Below the pieces are notes generated by a model. The model was not told the origin of the DNA. It ran no database searches and saw nothing but the letters and a program-made list of their open reading frames with translations. Positions 62,194 to 64,000 of a stretch of DNA of 64,000 nucleotides are shown here, piece by piece; position 1 is the first letter of the stretch, and every line of letters starts with the position of its first letter. The position numbers were made by a program, and so were the translations under genes. Origin of the DNA: Bacillota bacterium (GTDB lineage Bacteria > Bacillota > Clostridia > Tissierellales > Gottschalkiaceae); the NCBI GenBank assembly GCA_023420895.1, contig JAEZUY010000010.1, positions 45,867 through 109,866 on the forward strand. The letters are read 5' to 3'.

Positions 62194-64000
62194 ATGAACA
62201 GAAAAGTAGTTTCAATTTTATTAGCAAGTACTTTAATGGCAACAAACTTTTCATTTACTTCCCCTTCGCTAGCCTTTGAAGACACAGAAAACCACTGGGC
62301 GGATTCGTACATAGAAGGGCTAAAGAATGAGGAAATAATAACTGGATATGATGATGGAAACTTCAAGCCGGAAAGCCATATATCAAGAGAAGAAACAGCT
62401 GTAATAATCGACAGAGCCATCAGAATAAGAAAAGCAGTTATAACAGGAAAAGCTAAAGAAGTTTCTCTGTCTGATATATATGGAAGATGGAGTACTGAGT
62501 CTATAGAGTCTTTAGTTTCTAAAGGAATTATAGAAGGATATCCTGATGGAACTTTTAAGCCGGAAAACAGTATAACAAGACAGGAACTTACAGCCATAGT
62601 TTACAGAATAATAAATCCGGCAGCTGAAGGAGAAACTGAAGCGGCATTCAGCGATATAGAAAATCAGTGGGGAGAAGATCTTATAGAAAGACTTACTGAA
62701 CTGGGTGTAATAAACGGTTATCCAGATGGATCATTCAAACCGAATGAATATATAAAAAGAGCTGAAGTTGCAAAAATTGTTTATGAAGTTGTAAACGGTT
62801 CAGATATAAACGGAGAAAGTCTGTTAATGACAGAGGATTCTCAGAAAGATGATAAGAAGCCTGAAGATGATAAGAAACCGGGAGATGATAAAAAACCTGA
62901 GACAGACAAGAAACCGGGAGAAGACAAGCCGTCAAGCGGAGGTTCAGGCAGTTCAGGAGGAAGCTATACAAAGAAATCTAAAGAAACAGGAATAAAAATT
63001 AAAGAAGATTCAGAATCTGCTGTAAATTTAGGCGGAACTGAAGATGCGCCTGTTATAGATGTTTATAAGACAATGGAAGACGGAGATTCGTACAGACCGA
63101 CTACATTCCAGGATGTAGTAGATAAAATAGAATCGGCTGACGGATCAAAACAGTCTTATGAAGTTGCTGACGGAGCTTTGTCTGATTCAGTGGATAGTGA
63201 TAAAGAGCTTACAGTAACGGCTGAAGATAAAAGAACTAAGAAAAATTACAAAATAAATGTAATAAACAGAGAACAGAAGGCACCTCAAGGCATAGGTAAA
63301 GTGAATGAGGAGCCTGGTTCATCAGGAGCAAAAGGAAAAATAACTAATGTAAATGATAAAATGCAATACAAAAAAGACGGAGACACTGACTGGACAGATG
63401 TGCCTGAAGGAGATACTGAAATAGCTAATCTTCCAGCGGGAACTTATAAAGTCAGACTTAAAGGAGATCCTGAGAACGGACTGAATCCAGGAGCTGAAAC
63501 AGAAGTAGTAATAGAAAAAGATAAGTCAACAGATACTGGAATAAAAGTTAAAGAAGAAGCTGCAACAGATATAGTTAAATCTATAGATTCGGAAGAAGGA
63601 ACTATAACTGTAAATTCTTCTAAAGTTGGAGAATCAGGATTCGAAAAAGCGACATTTGACGATATGATAGCTGAACTTGAATCGACAGATGGAACTAATC
63701 AGACTTATACAATCAAAGAAGGAGACTCATCAGACAATATAGTCTCAGGAAGAGTTCTTGAAGTAACGGCAGAAGACGGAACTACAAAGAAAGAATATAA
63801 TATTGTAACTGCTAACAGAGACCAGGCAGCGCCAGAAGGAGTTACAGGAGTAAATGAAGAGCCTGGACCATCGGGAGCAAAAGGAAAAATAACTGGTGTA
63901 AATGACACAATGGAATATCAGAAAGAGGGAGATACTGACTGGACAAGTGTTCCTAAAGATACAACAGAAGTGGAAGTTTCAGAACCAGGAAAATATAAAG
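62194..64000 (+). CDS. SLH surface protein with long tandem repeats, 3' end beyond window
   Basis: 602 residues visible. Signal peptide (1-27, SLA-FE), three SLH repeats (about 28-80, 92-140, 150-200; Y-(D/P)-DG-x-F-K-P), a DDKKP-type Lys/Asp/Pro linker (about 217-246), a Ser/Gly hinge and then repeats of 183 residues (549 bases; the second begins at about 63535). Each has an Ala/Lys-rich part, then VNEEPG-x-SGAKGKIT, YxK-x-GDTDWT and, in the first, LPAGTYKVRLK, a fold resembling Ig-like surface modules of Clostridia. A second copy starts at 63535 and is cut at the edge. ATG behind TAGGAGG. Likely a wall-bound fibrous adhesin; partner unknown. Confidence 0.8.
   Translation, partial: MNRKVVSILLASTLMATNFSFTSPSLAFEDTENHWADSYIEGLKNEEIITGYDDGNFKPESHISREETAVIIDRAIRIRKAVITGKAKEVSLSDIYGRWSTESIESLVSKGIIEGYPDGTFKPENSITRQELTAIVYRIINPAAEGETEAAFSDIENQWGEDLIERLTELGVINGYPDGSFKPNEYIKRAEVAKIVYEVVNGSDINGESLLMTEDSQKDDKKPEDDKKPGDDKKPETDKKPGEDKPSSGGSGSSGGSYTKKSKETGIKIKEDSESAVNLGGTEDAPVIDVYKTMEDGDSYRPTTFQDVVDKIESADGSKQSYEVADGALSDSVDSDKELTVTAEDKRTKKNYKINVINREQKAPQGIGKVNEEPGSSGAKGKITNVNDKMQYKKDGDTDWTDVPEGDTEIANLPAGTYKVRLKGDPENGLNPGAETEVVIEKDKSTDTGIKVKEEAATDIVKSIDSEEGTITVNSSKVGESGFEKATFDDMIAELESTDGTNQTYTIKEGDSSDNIVSGRVLEVTAEDGTTKKEYNIVTANRDQAAPEGVTGVNEEPGPSGAKGKITGVNDTMEYQKEGDTDWTSVPKDTTEVEVSEPGKYK

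Noticed and set aside
1..64000. CRISPR arrays, tRNA or rRNA genes, transposases, phage genes
   Set aside because: I looked for repeat-spacer patterns, tRNA-like cloverleafs and recombinase motifs by eye and found none I could support; a covariance search would be decisive.

Overview
The window is AT-rich chromosomal DNA of a low-GC Gram-positive anaerobe, most likely Clostridia or Tissierellia. The evidence is strong GGAGG-type ribosome binding sites, many TTG and GTG starts, heavy use of ATA and AGA codons, three S-layer-homology (SLH) surface proteins, lipoproteins with Gram-positive-style signals, an Mrp cation antiporter and a Re-type citrate synthase. I cannot name the species. I see no rRNA, tRNA, CRISPR array, prophage or insertion sequence. 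Most of the window is amino acid biosynthesis in well-ordered operons; the unusual material is in the surface proteins, lipoproteins and leader RNAs.

Layout: 1-5.5 kb holds the end of an isochorismatase-like hydrolase, a cardiolipin synthase and an M16C peptidase. 5.8-11.5 kb is a minus-strand lysine operon (lysA-lysC-asd-dapA-dapB) behind a lysine riboswitch with its terminator. 11.8-13.8 kb is an SLH / substrate-binding / FMN-binding fusion protein. 13.9-19.5 kb is a divergent cluster of five related secreted proteins made of one to three copies of the same module. 20-29.2 kb carries Re-citrate synthase, aconitase, proB, proA and pyruvate carboxylase, which together run from pyruvate toward glutamate and proline; isocitrate dehydrogenase is not here. 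29.4-36.8 kb is a ten-gene Mrp antiporter operon with three large antiporter-like subunits. 36.9-42.3 kb has xpt, the alarmone synthetase relQ, a DegV protein, a class IV aminotransferase and ilvB-ilvN.

42.3-50.2 kb is an aromatic amino acid operon (aroF, tyrA, aroB, aroA, aroC, pheA, aroK, aroQ; no aroE). It is preceded by a 49-codon leader peptide with ten aromatic codons in twelve and by a terminator, an apparent ribosome-mediated attenuator. 50.3-54.8 kb has an SLH protein ending in a dockerin-like pair, an acetyl-type metA, a leucine-rich-repeat protein and a small acidic lipoprotein. 54.8-60.6 kb has leuB and cimA on the minus strand, divergent from ilvC and ilvD; cimA implies isoleucine synthesis from pyruvate. 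ilvC has a perfect sigma-A promoter and a long leader with a terminator. 60.7-64 kb has a membrane-anchored methyltransferase and an SLH protein with 183-residue repeats that runs off the window.

The points most worth a second look are the aromatic leader, the modular lipoprotein cluster with a hairpin-split ribosome binding site, the SLH-binding-FMN fusion, and the dyad in front of the Re-citrate synthase operon. All positions and motifs were read by eye; no database search was run.
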